From assembly GCF_022829545.1 (NCBI RefSeq), contig NZ_JAKSYM010000280.1:1-64000 (forward strand): 64,000 bases of DNA, in the 5' to 3' direction. The notes under the pieces are model-generated. The model did not search any database, was not told the DNA's origin, and saw only the letters and a program-made list of their open reading frames with translations. Positions 30,162 to 39,253 of this stretch are shown here, in pieces (positions within the stretch are counted from its first letter, which is position 1; the number at the start of each line of letters is the position of its first letter). This stretch comes from Methylobacterium sp. J-030 (lineage in GTDB: Bacteria > Pseudomonadota > Alphaproteobacteria > Rhizobiales > Beijerinckiaceae). The translations under genes and the position numbers were made by a program.

Positions 30162-31478
30162 TCACGCCGCCAATTCCTGCCCCAGCGCCTCCACCCGGCG
30201 CAGGTCGTCCACGAAGGCGGCGTAAGCCTCCGCCTTCGCCTCATCGGGCAGGCGCAGCAGGTAGGAGGGGTGGACGGTGATGAACCCCTGGAAACGGTTG
30301 TCGTGGCGCTCGAACCGGAACGGGCCGCGCGCCCGGGTGATCGGCACCGCCTTGCCGGTCAGCGCCAGCACCGCGGTCGCGCCGAGCGCCACCACGAGCT
30401 TCGGGGCGACGAATTCGAGTTCCCGATCGAGCCACCAGCGATAGTGGCTGACCTCGCCGGCCGTCGGTTTCTGGTGGATGCGCCGCTTGCCGCGCTCCTC
30501 GAACTTGAAGTGCTTGACCGCATTCGTGAGGTAGCTCGCCCCCCGGTCGATCCCGGCCTCCGCCATGGCGCGGGAGAGGAGCTGGCCGGCGGGCCCGACG
30601 AAGGGCCGGCCCTGCCGGTCCTCTTGGTCGCCCGGCTGCTCGCCCACGAAGGCGACCGTTGCACCGACCGGCCCCTCGCCGAGCACCGCCTGCGTGGCGC
30701 CCGGCACCAGCGGCTCGGTGCGGCGGATGATGGCATTCAGCGCGTCGAGGGTCTTGGGATCCTGGTCGGCCATCGCGGCGACGGCGCGGGTGGGTTCGCG
30801 GCGTGTGGGCAAGGTCGGCTCCCTCTCGATCATCGCGTCGGTGCGCCCGGCCGCCGCCCGGACCAGGGCCGGGATCGCGGCGGTCTCCGGCATGTTGTGC
30901 CAGTACTTCTTCGGCATCTCGGCCCGCATGGCCTTCAGGTTGGTGCGGGCCGGGTTGAACGTGCTCTCGTAATAGGTCTGCCAGCCGGCCTCGAACCCGT
31001 CGCCCTCGGGGAGTTTTCCGCGGTCGCCCGGAGGCCCGAAGGTGAGAAGCTCGGTGTCCCAGTGCGCCGAGCCCTCCGGCGTCAAGATCGACCAGCGCAT
31101 GCCGCGGAAGCGCGCGACGAAGAAGGGCGCGGCCGCCTCCAGGATGTGATGGTCGGGTTCGAACCACGCCACGTAGTGCTCGCCGCCGCTGTCCACGGCC
31201 CGGCGGAAGCGCAGGAAGGCGTGCATCTTGTGAAGGTCGCGCCCGATCGCCTTCGCCATCCGGTGCAGGCGGTGGATCAGCGGATCGCTGCCGACCTCCA
31301 TCAGGTGCCGCTCGCCGTGGCAGACGCGCCAGATCAGGGCGTAGAGCAGGCCGTAGCGCTCCGGATCCCGATGGGGAATCACCTGCGGGATCAGGGCGGC
31401 GACTTGCTTGGGCAGGACGAGTGGCGCGGCGGGAGCGGCGTCCGCGTCGGTGCCGAACAGGCCGGGCGCGTCCGTCAC
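30162..31478 (-). CDS. udgX: UdgX-family uracil-DNA-binding protein fused to a DUF4130 domain
   Basis: From the GTG at 31478 the product is 438 aa; DUF4130 covers about 1-200 and the uracil-DNA-glycosylase fold about 240-438. UDG motif A reads GEQPGDQED, motif B HPSYLL. The UdgX loop KRRIH is intact with His335, the residue known in mycobacterial UdgX to form a covalent bond with the uracil site. The conserved N-terminus (ISLRPGADLDGFRRAVRSL) is encoded upstream to about 31574 in the same frame without any ATG, GTG or TTG. The ATG expected after the radical-SAM stop is out of frame, next to a palindromic hairpin. The 5' end may therefore be damaged (see findings). Confidence 0.85.
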   Translation of the reverse strand: MTDAPGLFGTDADAAPAAPLVLPKQVAALIPQVIPHRDPERYGLLYALIWRVCHGERHLMEVGSDPLIHRLHRMAKAIGRDLHKMHAFLRFRRAVDSGGEHYVAWFEPDHHILEAAAPFFVARFRGMRWSILTPEGSAHWDTELLTFGPPGDRGKLPEGDGFEAGWQTYYESTFNPARTNLKAMRAEMPKKYWHNMPETAAIPALVRAAAGRTDAMIEREPTLPTRREPTRAVAAMADQDPKTLDALNAIIRRTEPLVPGATQAVLGEGPVGATVAFVGEQPGDQEDRQGRPFVGPAGQLLSRAMAEAGIDRGASYLTNAVKHFKFEERGKRRIHQKPTAGEVSHYRWWLDRELEFVAPKLVVALGATAVLALTGKAVPITRARGPFRFERHDNRFQGFITVHPSYLLRLPDEAKAEAYAAFVDDLRRVEALGQELAA

Positions 31479-31594
31479 CGACCACGTTACGGCCTCCGGT
31501 GGGACGCCCTGCGCGACGAGGCTTCGGACCGCGCGGCGGAAGCCGTCGAGATCGGCGCCGGGGCGTAAGCTGATCGCGCGCGGCGCGTGCGCCT

Positions 31595-31624
31595 CCCCTC
31601 CCTCCTCTGCGGGGGAGGGAGGGG
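31595..31624. repeat. C/G-tract hairpin at the 5' end of udgX
   Basis: The arms 31595-31605 and 31614-31624 form a perfect 11-bp stem (CCCCTCCCTCC against its complement) with an 8-nt loop. It lies between the radical-SAM stop codon and the conserved coding start of udgX. A related G-tract segment is at 8647-8666. On the udgX transcript it would sit in or right before the translated region, and there is no U-tract for a terminator. Confidence 0.75.
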
Positions 31625-31641
31625 TGTGGTTCCGAGCTTCA

Positions 31642-32853
31642 TCAGAATAAACTCAGCTGCGCCGCCGGCTCGACCAGCCGCGTGCGCAGGTCGAGCCGGT
31701 CGGTCAGCCCCACCGGCCGATGATCGGCGGCGACGAGAAACGGCCGCGCCCGCTTCAGTCCCGAGGTCAGCCGCGCCACGTCGTCGAGGCGCAGGGTCGC
31801 GTGGCGGCGGGCGGTGATGATCTTGTCGACCGCCCGCGCGCCGAGGCCCGGCACACGCAGCAGCCATTCCCGGTCGGCCTTGTTCACGTCAACCGGGAAT
31901 TTCTCGCGGTGCTTCAGCGCCCAGGCGAGCTTCGGATCGATGTCGAGGGCGAGCATGCCGCCCTCCGAGGCATCGGCGACCTCATCGGGGGTGAATTCGT
32001 AGTACCGCAGCAGCCAGTCGGCTTGGTACAGCCGGTGCTCGCGCTGGAGCGGCGGCGGCTTCGGCGGCAGGATCGCGGACCCGTCCGGGATCGGGCTGAA
32101 GGCTGAGTAATAGACCCGCTTCAGGCCGACGCTGCCGTAGAGCAGCGCGCTCTTGCGGATCAGCGCCTCGTCGGTGGTGGCGTCCGCACCGACGATCACC
32201 TGCGTCGAATGCCCGGCCGGCGAGAAGCGCCGCTTCTCGGCCTTGGCCTGAACGATGCGCTCGCCGATCTGCGCCATCGCGCCCTGGATCGCAGCGCCAT
32301 CCTTCTCGGGGGCCAGACGCTCCAGGCTCGCCTCAGTGGGCAGTTCCACGTTGATCGAGAGGCGGTCGGCATAGAGGCCGGCCTCCTCGATCAGCCAGGG
32401 GCTCGCCTCGGGAATCGACTTGAGGTGTATATAGCCCGCAAAGCCGTGGTCGCGCCGGAGCGACTTCGCCACTCGGGTCAGCAACTCCATCGTGTGGTCG
32501 GGCGACTTGATGATGCCCGAAGACAGGAACAGGCCCTCGATATAGTTACGCTTGTAGAAATTGAGCGTGAGGTTGACGACCTCCTCGACCGAGAACTTCG
32601 CCCGCGGCACGTTCGAGGAGCGCCGGTTGATGCAGTAGGCGCAGTCGAACAGGCACCAGTTGGTCAGCAGGATCTTGAGCAGCGAAACGCAGCGGCCGTC
32701 CGGCGTGTAGGCGTGGCAGATCCCGGCACCGGTGGTCGAGCCGAGCCCGTCCTTGCCGGCGGCCCGCTTCGGCGCGGCCGAGGAGGCGCAGGAGGCGTCG
32801 TACTTCGCGGCATCGGCCAGGATGCGCAGCTTCTTGGCGAGGGTCTCGTCCAT
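31642..32853 (-). CDS. Radical-SAM protein of the UDG-linked putative DNA-repair family
   Basis: The 403-aa protein binds a [4Fe-4S] cluster through C67, C71 and C74 in WCLFDCAYC (CX3CX2C). SSGIIKSPDHT and AGYIHLKSIPEAS follow in the barrel, and a C-terminal helix-hairpin-helix (about 335-375, VPGLGARAVDKII) suggests DNA binding. This composition fits the putative DNA modification/repair radical-SAM proteins that accompany UdgX/DUF4130 genes (TIGR03916-type). Its stop TGA overlaps an ATG (TGATG) that should have been the next start codon. The reaction is unknown. Confidence 0.88.
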   Translation of the reverse strand: MDETLAKKLRILADAAKYDASCASSAAPKRAAGKDGLGSTTGAGICHAYTPDGRCVSLLKILLTNWCLFDCAYCINRRSSNVPRAKFSVEEVVNLTLNFYKRNYIEGLFLSSGIIKSPDHTMELLTRVAKSLRRDHGFAGYIHLKSIPEASPWLIEEAGLYADRLSINVELPTEASLERLAPEKDGAAIQGAMAQIGERIVQAKAEKRRFSPAGHSTQVIVGADATTDEALIRKSALLYGSVGLKRVYYSAFSPIPDGSAILPPKPPPLQREHRLYQADWLLRYYEFTPDEVADASEGGMLALDIDPKLAWALKHREKFPVDVNKADREWLLRVPGLGARAVDKIITARRHATLRLDDVARLTSGLKRARPFLVAADHRPVGLTDRLDLRTRLVEPAAQLSLF

Positions 32854-32929
32854 CGAACAGACAATGAACGAGCGCCCTAAAGGTGCAAGGCGGACCGGTG
32901 CGCTGCCCCTGTCCGCGATGCCGCACCCA

Positions 32930-33529
32930 TCAGCGCGGATCCATCGGATCCTTAATGTCCCCATCGACCACCCGGCGGGCAAGATCATAGGAAAAGCCGG
33001 CGCGCGCCAGGGCGGCGAGGTCCCGGTCGCGGTAGGTCGCCCGCAGGTCCGGCCGGCGATACGGCCCGAGGCGCCGCCGCTTGGCGTAGGCCCGGGCGGC
33101 CTGATCGTCGATCGCTTCTCCGTCGGGCAACGCCTCGCGCTCGGCCTGCAGGGCGGCCTCGACCACGTTGCGGGGGATGCCCTTGGCGGCGAGCTTGGCG
33201 GAGGCGCCCCGACTCGACGTCCCGCGGCGGCGCAGCGTGGCGAGGCGGGTATCGGTGAAGCGGGCATCATCCACGAGGCCGGCCGAGACCGCCCGCGCCA
33301 CCGTGGCGGCGATCAACTCGGCGAAGGGCGCCGGATCCTCGCCGCGCAGCCGCGCCCGCTTCTCCACCCGCCGCGCCAGGGTCCGGCGCAGCATCTCGGT
33401 GGAGGCGCTGTAGCGTTCGAGGTAGTGCAGCGCCGCGCGTTCGAGCCAGGCCGGGCTGATCGGCTTCGGGGGCGGGGCTGCGGCGTCCCGGCCCTCCGGC
33501 CCGGATCCTGCAACGATTGTTCGTTTCAC
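32930..33529 (-). CDS. recX: RecX-type RecA modulator
   Basis: The GTG start yields 199 aa. RecX features are the three repeated three-helix units: LHYLERYSASTEMLRRTL, the AGLVDDARFTDTRLATLRRRG segment, and a final FSYDLARRVVDG. RecX limits RecA filament growth in recombination and SOS. There is a Pro/Ala leader of about 25 residues. The start has no convincing ribosome site (GAAGAACC). recA is not in the window; the gene is 76 bp upstream of the radical-SAM gene on the same strand. Confidence 0.8.
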   Translation of the reverse strand: MKRTIVAGSGPEGRDAAAPPPKPISPAWLERAALHYLERYSASTEMLRRTLARRVEKRARLRGEDPAPFAELIAATVARAVSAGLVDDARFTDTRLATLRRRGTSSRGASAKLAAKGIPRNVVEAALQAEREALPDGEAIDDQAARAYAKRRRLGPYRRPDLRATYRDRDLAALARAGFSYDLARRVVDGDIKDPMDPR

Positions 33530-33573
33530 TGGTTCTTCACGATCTCGACAGGTTTGCGTTTCATGACTCGGGT

Positions 33574-35106
33574 ATGGAACGCGCGCAACGCGACAGGCTC
33601 GGCCATGGCCGGAACCACCGTCCTTCGCCCGACCGCCCGGGACCCTGGTGGCGGACACGGCTCCATGCCGCGGCGGCGACACTGATGCGCCGCGAGTGGC
33701 TCCTGGTCCTGGTGGCCGTGGGCCTGGCCGCGGCTGCGGCCGCGATCGTCTATCTGTCGCGCCCGAACACCCTCACGGTGGCGGTCGGCCCCCAGGACGG
33801 GCCGGAGGCAGCCTTGATCGAAGCCTACGCCAGCGCCCTCGACCGGGCGCGCGAGGATGTGCGTCTCAAGGTCGTGCGCTACGGCGACGTCCGCGACAGC
33901 GCGCTCGCGCTCCAGCGGAACAAGGCCGATCTCGCGGTGGTCCGGCCGGACGTGTTCCTGCCAGAGAACGGCCTGACGCTGGCGATCCTGCACGATGAGG
34001 CCCTCGTCATCGCGGCGCCCGACGCGGCCGATATCGACGACATCCCGGCCCTGGCGCGCAAGCGCCTCGGCATCGTCGTGCGGCACAGTGCCGACCTGCC
34101 CTTCCTGACGAACCTGCTCTCCTTCTACGACCTCGTGCCCGACAACCGGGGCGAGGCGGCCCCCGAGGACAACGCCGCCGCCGAGGAAGCGGAGGCCGGC
34201 CACGTGGTGGTGGTGCCGCTGAAGGTCGGCGAGGTGACGGCCGCGCTCAACGACAAGCGCGTCGACGCGGTCGCTGTCATCGCGAGCCCGGCCTCGAAGA
34301 CGGCCGCCGCAATGGTGCACGCGGTCGAGCTCGGCTCGCCGGAGCACAAGATCGGCTTCGTCTCGATTCCCGACGGCGACGCGATCCTGCAGCGCTTTCC
34401 CGAGCTGCAGGCGGTGACGATTCCGGCCGGGACCTTCGGCGGACGGCCGAAGCGTCCCGACGAGGAGATCAAGACCGTCGGCGCCTCCTACCGCCTGATG
34501 GCCCGCGGCACGGTGAGCCGGGTCGCGGTCGCCTCGGCGACCCAGCACCTGTTCGAGTGGCGCTCGCGCCTCGCCGCGGCGGCGCCCGTCGCCAAGCTGA
34601 TGAAGGCGCCCGACTTCGACACGACGGTGGCGGCGACCTCGGCCCGCCTGCCGAACCACCCCGGCGCGGTCGACTATTTCGAGCGTGAGCAGCAGACCTT
34701 CCTCGACCGCTACGAGGACTACATCTACCTGTTCGCCTTCTTCGGCGGCACGATCGGCTCGGGCTTCGCGTGGCTCGGCCAGCGGCTCGCCCGCAAGCGC
34801 CGGGAGCGGGTCGACTACGTGCTCGATCGCCTCCTCGCCATCATGGGTGAGGTGCGGGCCGCGACGCAGAGCGAGGCGCTGGACGCCCTCGCGGTCGAGA
34901 TCGACGGGCTGGTGGCCGACGTGGTCTGCTACGCGCGGGAACGCAGCATCGACGCCCGCACGGTCAGCGCCCTGATCCTGGCGGTCGACGGGGTTCACGC
35001 GGCCATCGCCGACGCGCGGCGGCAGACCGGTCACGCGGAGTCGCGCAGGACCACCCGCAGCCGGACGGCGCGGCTCCTGGCGCTCGACCTGCCGGCGGCG
35101 GAGTAG
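33574..35106 (+). CDS. Membrane-anchored TAXI-family solute-binding protein
   Basis: The 510-aa protein has an N-terminal helix (about 39-60), a TAXI-type TRAP binding domain (about 62-370, LTVAVGPQDGPEAALIEAY, ADLAVVRPDV, KRLGIVVRHS) and a second helix (about 385-405, YIYLFAFFGGTIGSGFAWLG) followed by a helical cytoplasmic tail of about 100 residues. A TRAP binding protein normally has a cleaved signal and no tail, so this looks anchored and possibly a sensor. No TRAP permease gene is nearby. The ATG at 33574 has no strong ribosome site. Confidence 0.78.
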   Translation: MERAQRDRLGHGRNHRPSPDRPGPWWRTRLHAAAATLMRREWLLVLVAVGLAAAAAAIVYLSRPNTLTVAVGPQDGPEAALIEAYASALDRAREDVRLKVVRYGDVRDSALALQRNKADLAVVRPDVFLPENGLTLAILHDEALVIAAPDAADIDDIPALARKRLGIVVRHSADLPFLTNLLSFYDLVPDNRGEAAPEDNAAAEEAEAGHVVVVPLKVGEVTAALNDKRVDAVAVIASPASKTAAAMVHAVELGSPEHKIGFVSIPDGDAILQRFPELQAVTIPAGTFGGRPKRPDEEIKTVGASYRLMARGTVSRVAVASATQHLFEWRSRLAAAAPVAKLMKAPDFDTTVAATSARLPNHPGAVDYFEREQQTFLDRYEDYIYLFAFFGGTIGSGFAWLGQRLARKRRERVDYVLDRLLAIMGEVRAATQSEALDALAVEIDGLVADVVCYARERSIDARTVSALILAVDGVHAAIADARRQTGHAESRRTTRSRTARLLALDLPAAE

Positions 35107-35173
35107 TGTCACGCGCGATCGCGCGGCCGCGCCGCATGGCTGGCGGCGTAGGGATATCGTGCTAACGGGAGCC

Positions 35174-37966
35174 ATGTTCGATCCCGTCGCCGCCCTCGCC
35201 ACGGTCCTCGAGAACCTCGATCGCGAGGCCCGCGAGCCCACCAAGCTCCGGGCTGCCCTGGTCCCGCACCTGCGCCGGGTGATCGAGGAGGGCCACCGCG
35301 CCGCTGAGGCGCAGCTCCTCGCGGACCGCAACGGGCTGCGCTGCGCCCAGACGCTCTCGAACCTCACCGACGCGGTGGTCCGGGCGATCCACGACGCCGT
35401 GGTCTGGCGGCTCTACCCGAACGACAATCCCTCGACCGGCGAGCAGCTCGCCGTCGTCGCGACCGGCGGCTACGGCCGGGGCACGATGGCGCCCGGCTCG
35501 GACATCGATCTGCTGTTCCTGCTGCCCTACAAGCAGACCGCGTGGTCGGAGAGCGTCGTCGAGGCGATGCTCTACGTGCTGTGGGACCTGAAGCTGAAGG
35601 TCGGCCACGCGACTCGCTCGGTGGAGGAGTGCCTGCGCGAGGCGCGGGCCGACATGACGATCCGCACCGCGCTCCTGGAGGCGCGGTTCCTGTTCGGCTC
35701 GCGGATCCTGTTCGAGGAGCTGGTGACGCGCTTCGACGCCGAGCTGGTGGTCGGCTCGGCCGCCGAGTTCGTGGAGGCGAAGCTGCGCGAGCGCGACCTG
35801 CGCGTCTCGAAGGCCGGCTCGTCGCGCTACCTCGTGGAGCCCAACGTCAAGGACGGCAAGGGCGGCCTGCGCGACCTCAACACCCTGTTCTGGATCGCCA
35901 AGTACACCTACCGGGTGCGCGATCAGGCCGAACTCGTCAGCGCGGGCCTGTTCACCCCGGAGGAATACGCGCTGTTCGAGCGCTGCGAGGAGTTCCTGTG
36001 GCGGGTGCGCTGCCACATGCACTTCGTGACCAAGCGCGCGGAGGAGCGCCTGTCGTTTGGCCTGCAGCCGCGGATCGCCGAACGCTTCGGCTATGAAGCC
36101 CGGGGCGGCCTCTCGGGCGTCGAGCGGTTCATGAAGGCGTACTTTCGCTTCGCCAAGGATGTCGGCGACCTCACCGCCATCGTGTGCGCGGAACTGGAGG
36201 CGCGCCACGCCAAGCGCACGCCGGTGCTCGACCGCTGGATCGGCCGGTTCCGCGACCGGTTCCGCGCCACCGCCATGGAGGCGGAGGATTTCTGGATCGA
36301 CCACGGCCGGGTCAACCTGCGCGCGGAGGACGCCTTCGAGCGCGACCCCGTGAACCTGATCCGCCTGTTCTGGCTCGCCGACCGGCACAACCTCGCGATC
36401 CATCCGGACGCCAAGCGGCTCGCCAGCCGCTCGCTGCGGCTGATCAACCCATCGCTGCGCGGGGATCCGGAGGCCAACCGCCTGTTCCTCGATCTCCTCA
36501 CCTCGCGCAACGCCCCGGAGGAGGCCCTGCGCGAGATGAACGAGGCGGGGGTGCTCGGCCGGTTCATCCCGGATTTCGGCCGCATCGTCGCGATGATGCA
36601 GTTCAACATGTACCACCACTTCACGGTGGACGAGCACCTGCTGCGCACGGTCGGCGTGCTGGCCGACATCGAATCGGGCCGCTCGCAGGAGACCTACCCG
36701 CTGGTCTCGCGCCTCGTGCACACGATCCACAACCGCACTGCGCTCTACGTGGCGATCCTGCTGCACGACATCGCCAAGGGCCGTCCGGAGGACCACTCGA
36801 TCGCGGGCGCGGCCATCGCGGAGAAACTCTGCCCCCGCTTCGGCCTCACCCAGGCCGAGACCGAGACGGTCTGCTGGCTCGTGGAGCATCACTTGCTGAT
36901 GTCGATGACCGCCCAGAGCCGCGACCTGTCGGACGCCAAGACGATCGAGCGCTTCGCCGCGAACGTGCAGAGCCTGGAACGTCTGAAGCTGCTGACCATC
37001 CTGACGGTCGCCGACATCACGGCCGTGGGCCCCGGCGTCTGGACCGCCTGGAAGGGCACCCTGATCCGGACGCTCTATGACGAGACCGAGGTCTACCTGT
37101 CGGGCGGCCATTCCGAGATCGCCCGGACCGACCGGGTGCGCCTCGTCCAGATGGGCCTGCGGGAGCGGCTGACGGGCTGGTCGTCGGAGGAGTTCGACGC
37201 CTACGCGGCCCGGCACGGGCAGGCTTACTGGCTCAAGGTCGACGGTCCGCGCCATCTCAAGAACGCGCTGTTCCTGCGCGAGACGCTGAGCGATCACCGC
37301 ACCAGCGCCACCGACTTCGCCCTGGACCCCGTGCGGGGGGTGACCGAGATCACGATCTACTCGCCCGACCACCCGCGCCTGCTCGCCATCGTCACCGGCG
37401 CCTGCGCGGCGGCCGGCAGCAACATCGTCGATGCGCAGATCTTCACCACGACGGACGGGTTCGCCCTCGACACGATCGTGATCTCCCGCGCCTTCGAGCG
37501 GGACGAGGACGAGCTGCGCCGGACGAAGCGCATCACGGCGTCGATCGAGCGGGCGCTGAAGGGCGAGATCCGCATCGCCGACCTCGTGGCCGACAAGCAT
37601 CCGCCCACGACCACGCGCGCCAAGACCTTCCCGGTGCCGCCGGACGTGATCATCGACAACGCCCTGTCGAGCCGGGAGACCGTCGTGGAGGTCACCGGCC
37701 TCGACCGGCCGGGCCTGCTCTACGAGCTGACCACCGCGTTCGGCCGGCTGTCGCTCAACATCACCTCAGCGCACGTGGCGACCTTCGGCGAGCGGGCGGT
37801 GGACGTCTTCTACGTCACCGACCTCACGGGCACGCGGGTGACGCAGCCCGACCGGCAGGCCGCGATCCGCGGCGCCGTGATGGACGTGTTCGCGGGCGAC
37901 GTCGCCGCCCTCAAGGCCGAGGGCCTGGAGGCGCTGGTGGCCGCGCCGCCGCCGCGCGAGGCGTGA
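35174..37966 (+). CDS. glnD: Bifunctional uridylyltransferase/uridylyl-removing enzyme
   Basis: From the ATG behind GGGAG the protein is 930 aa, the normal GlnD length. The nucleotidyltransferase motif GGYGRGTMAPGSDIDLLF has Asp110/Asp112. The HD hydrolase domain carries LLHDIAKG (about 531), and two ACT domains (about 715-795 and 828-905; VTEITIYSPDHPRLLAIVTG and VVEVTGLDRPGLLYEL) end the protein. GlnD senses glutamine and uridylylates or de-uridylylates PII to control nitrogen assimilation. The next gene is grpE, 86 bp downstream. Confidence 0.96.
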   Translation: MFDPVAALATVLENLDREAREPTKLRAALVPHLRRVIEEGHRAAEAQLLADRNGLRCAQTLSNLTDAVVRAIHDAVVWRLYPNDNPSTGEQLAVVATGGYGRGTMAPGSDIDLLFLLPYKQTAWSESVVEAMLYVLWDLKLKVGHATRSVEECLREARADMTIRTALLEARFLFGSRILFEELVTRFDAELVVGSAAEFVEAKLRERDLRVSKAGSSRYLVEPNVKDGKGGLRDLNTLFWIAKYTYRVRDQAELVSAGLFTPEEYALFERCEEFLWRVRCHMHFVTKRAEERLSFGLQPRIAERFGYEARGGLSGVERFMKAYFRFAKDVGDLTAIVCAELEARHAKRTPVLDRWIGRFRDRFRATAMEAEDFWIDHGRVNLRAEDAFERDPVNLIRLFWLADRHNLAIHPDAKRLASRSLRLINPSLRGDPEANRLFLDLLTSRNAPEEALREMNEAGVLGRFIPDFGRIVAMMQFNMYHHFTVDEHLLRTVGVLADIESGRSQETYPLVSRLVHTIHNRTALYVAILLHDIAKGRPEDHSIAGAAIAEKLCPRFGLTQAETETVCWLVEHHLLMSMTAQSRDLSDAKTIERFAANVQSLERLKLLTILTVADITAVGPGVWTAWKGTLIRTLYDETEVYLSGGHSEIARTDRVRLVQMGLRERLTGWSSEEFDAYAARHGQAYWLKVDGPRHLKNALFLRETLSDHRTSATDFALDPVRGVTEITIYSPDHPRLLAIVTGACAAAGSNIVDAQIFTTTDGFALDTIVISRAFERDEDELRRTKRITASIERALKGEIRIADLVADKHPPTTTRAKTFPVPPDVIIDNALSSRETVVEVTGLDRPGLLYELTTAFGRLSLNITSAHVATFGERAVDVFYVTDLTGTRVTQPDRQAAIRGAVMDVFAGDVAALKAEGLEALVAAPPPREA

Positions 37967-38052
37967 GCAACGGGTTGATTTCGCTGGCCCAGGGCCAGAT
38001 ATCAGCGCCGGCTCCGCCTGCCCGAACTCACCTCCCGGACGACTGAAACACG

Positions 38053-38679
38053 ATGACGAGCAACGACATGCCCCAGGATGACCAGCGCCAGACCACGGTC
38101 GAGGCCGGTGCCGGTGCGGCCCAGGATCCCGCCTCCGCGGGCCACGGCGCCGAGGCATCCGTCGATCCGATCGCGGAGACCTTGGCCCTGCTCACCGCCG
38201 AGCGCGACGAGTTGAAGGACCGGACGCTGCGCACGCTCGCCGAGATGGAGAACCTGCGCCGCCGCACCGAGCGCGAGATCGCCGACGCCCGCACCTACGC
38301 GGTCACGAACTTCGCCCGCGACGTGCTCAACGTGGCCGACAACATCCGCCGCGCCCTCGACAGCGTCCCGGCCGACGCGAAGGCCACGGCCGACGGGTCG
38401 CTGAAGGGCCTGATCGACGGGATCGAGCTCACCGAGCGTGACCTCGCCAAGACCCTGGAGCGCCACGGCGTCAAGATCGTCGAGCCGCAGGGTCAGAAGT
38501 TCGATCCGAACCGGCACCAGGCCATGTTTGAGGTGCCGAATCCGGAGGTGCCCGCCGGCACCGTGGTGCAGGTTGTGCAGTCGGGCTACGTGATCGGCGA
38601 CCGGGTCCTGCGCCCGGCGCTGGTCGGCGTGGCGAAGGGCGGTCCCAAGGCGGCCGCCAACCCGGCCGACGCCGCCTGA
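38053..38679 (+). CDS. grpE: GrpE nucleotide-exchange factor
   Basis: The 208-aa product has the long N-terminal helix region (about 35-110, [20 protein letters not shown]) and a C-terminal beta domain with the GrpE hallmark [12 protein letters not shown] and [17 protein letters not shown]. GrpE releases ADP from DnaK in the heat-shock cycle. It is free-standing here; dnaK, dnaJ and hrcA are not in the window. The gene ends convergent to the phospholipase A2-like gene with an 18-bp gap. Confidence 0.96.
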   Translation: MTSNDMPQDDQRQTTVEAGAGAAQDPASAGHGAEASVDPIAETLALLTAERDELKDRTLRTLAEMENLRRRTEREIADARTYAVTNFARDVLNVADNIRRALDSVPADAKATADGSLKGLIDGIELTERDLAKTLERHGVKIVEPQGQKFDPNRHQAMFEVPNPEVPAGTVVQVVQSGYVIGDRVLRPALVGVAKGGPKAAANPADAA

Positions 38680-38697
38680 TCGGGCCGGCGGCGCGCC

Positions 38698-39075
38698 CTA
38701 CTGGCAGGGCAGCGCCGCCACGAAGTCGGCGATGAACTGCGCCGTCTCGCGGGTATGGGTCGAGGCGTTCGGGCTGCGGGCGACCGCGCCCGCCTCCACT
38801 TCGAGCTGGCGGTTGCAGGCGCAGGCCGTCAGGGTGCCCGACAGCGGATCGGCCGAGCAGACATCGTGGTGCGCACAGGCGCGGTCGAGCGCGTCGATAG
38901 GCCTGTAGCCGGGGCCGCGGTTCCCCGGCCCGCAGAAATTGCCGTAGATCAGCACGGCGCCCCGTCCGGTCGTCGGCCCGGGCGGGATGATCTCCAGCGT
39001 CTGCGCCCAGGCGAAGGTCGTGAGGCCGACGACGAGAAGCGTCGTCGCTGTGACGTGCAGGCGTAAAGTGTTCAC
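38698..39075 (-). CDS. Secreted phospholipase A2-like protein
   Basis: From the GTG start the product is 125 aa with a signal peptide (about 1-24, TTFAWAQ). The Ca2+-binding loop YGNFCGPG (44-51) and the catalytic segment LDRACAHHDVC carrying His70/Asp71 reproduce the secreted PLA2 signature, and several cysteines could form disulphides. Such PLA2s hydrolyse the sn-2 ester of phospholipids outside the cell. It is short and lacks a clear C-terminal Asp partner that I can name. It lies opposite grpE, 18 bp from its stop. Confidence 0.72.
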   Translation of the reverse strand: MNTLRLHVTATTLLVVGLTTFAWAQTLEIIPPGPTTGRGAVLIYGNFCGPGNRGPGYRPIDALDRACAHHDVCSADPLSGTLTACACNRQLEVEAGAVARSPNASTHTRETAQFIADFVAALPCQ

Positions 39076-39253
39076 GGCCGATCCTGTCGGAAATGCCCCC
39101 GACACCGCGCGGTGACGCCCGCGCGGCATCCGGCACCGGAGCCTTCAGACCAGCCCTGACACGCACGACCGGCCGATGAATCTCCGAAGCCGAACGTCAC
39201 GCATAGCGACTCAACCTGGCCGAGTAGTCAAGGTCCACCGCAACCAATACTGA

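Noticed and set aside
31487..31867. Open frame starting at the ATG that overlaps the radical-SAM stop, considered as a separate small gene
   Set aside because: The part after the ATG is low complexity and overlaps the udgX coding start in another frame; it looks like the displaced start of udgX, not a gene.
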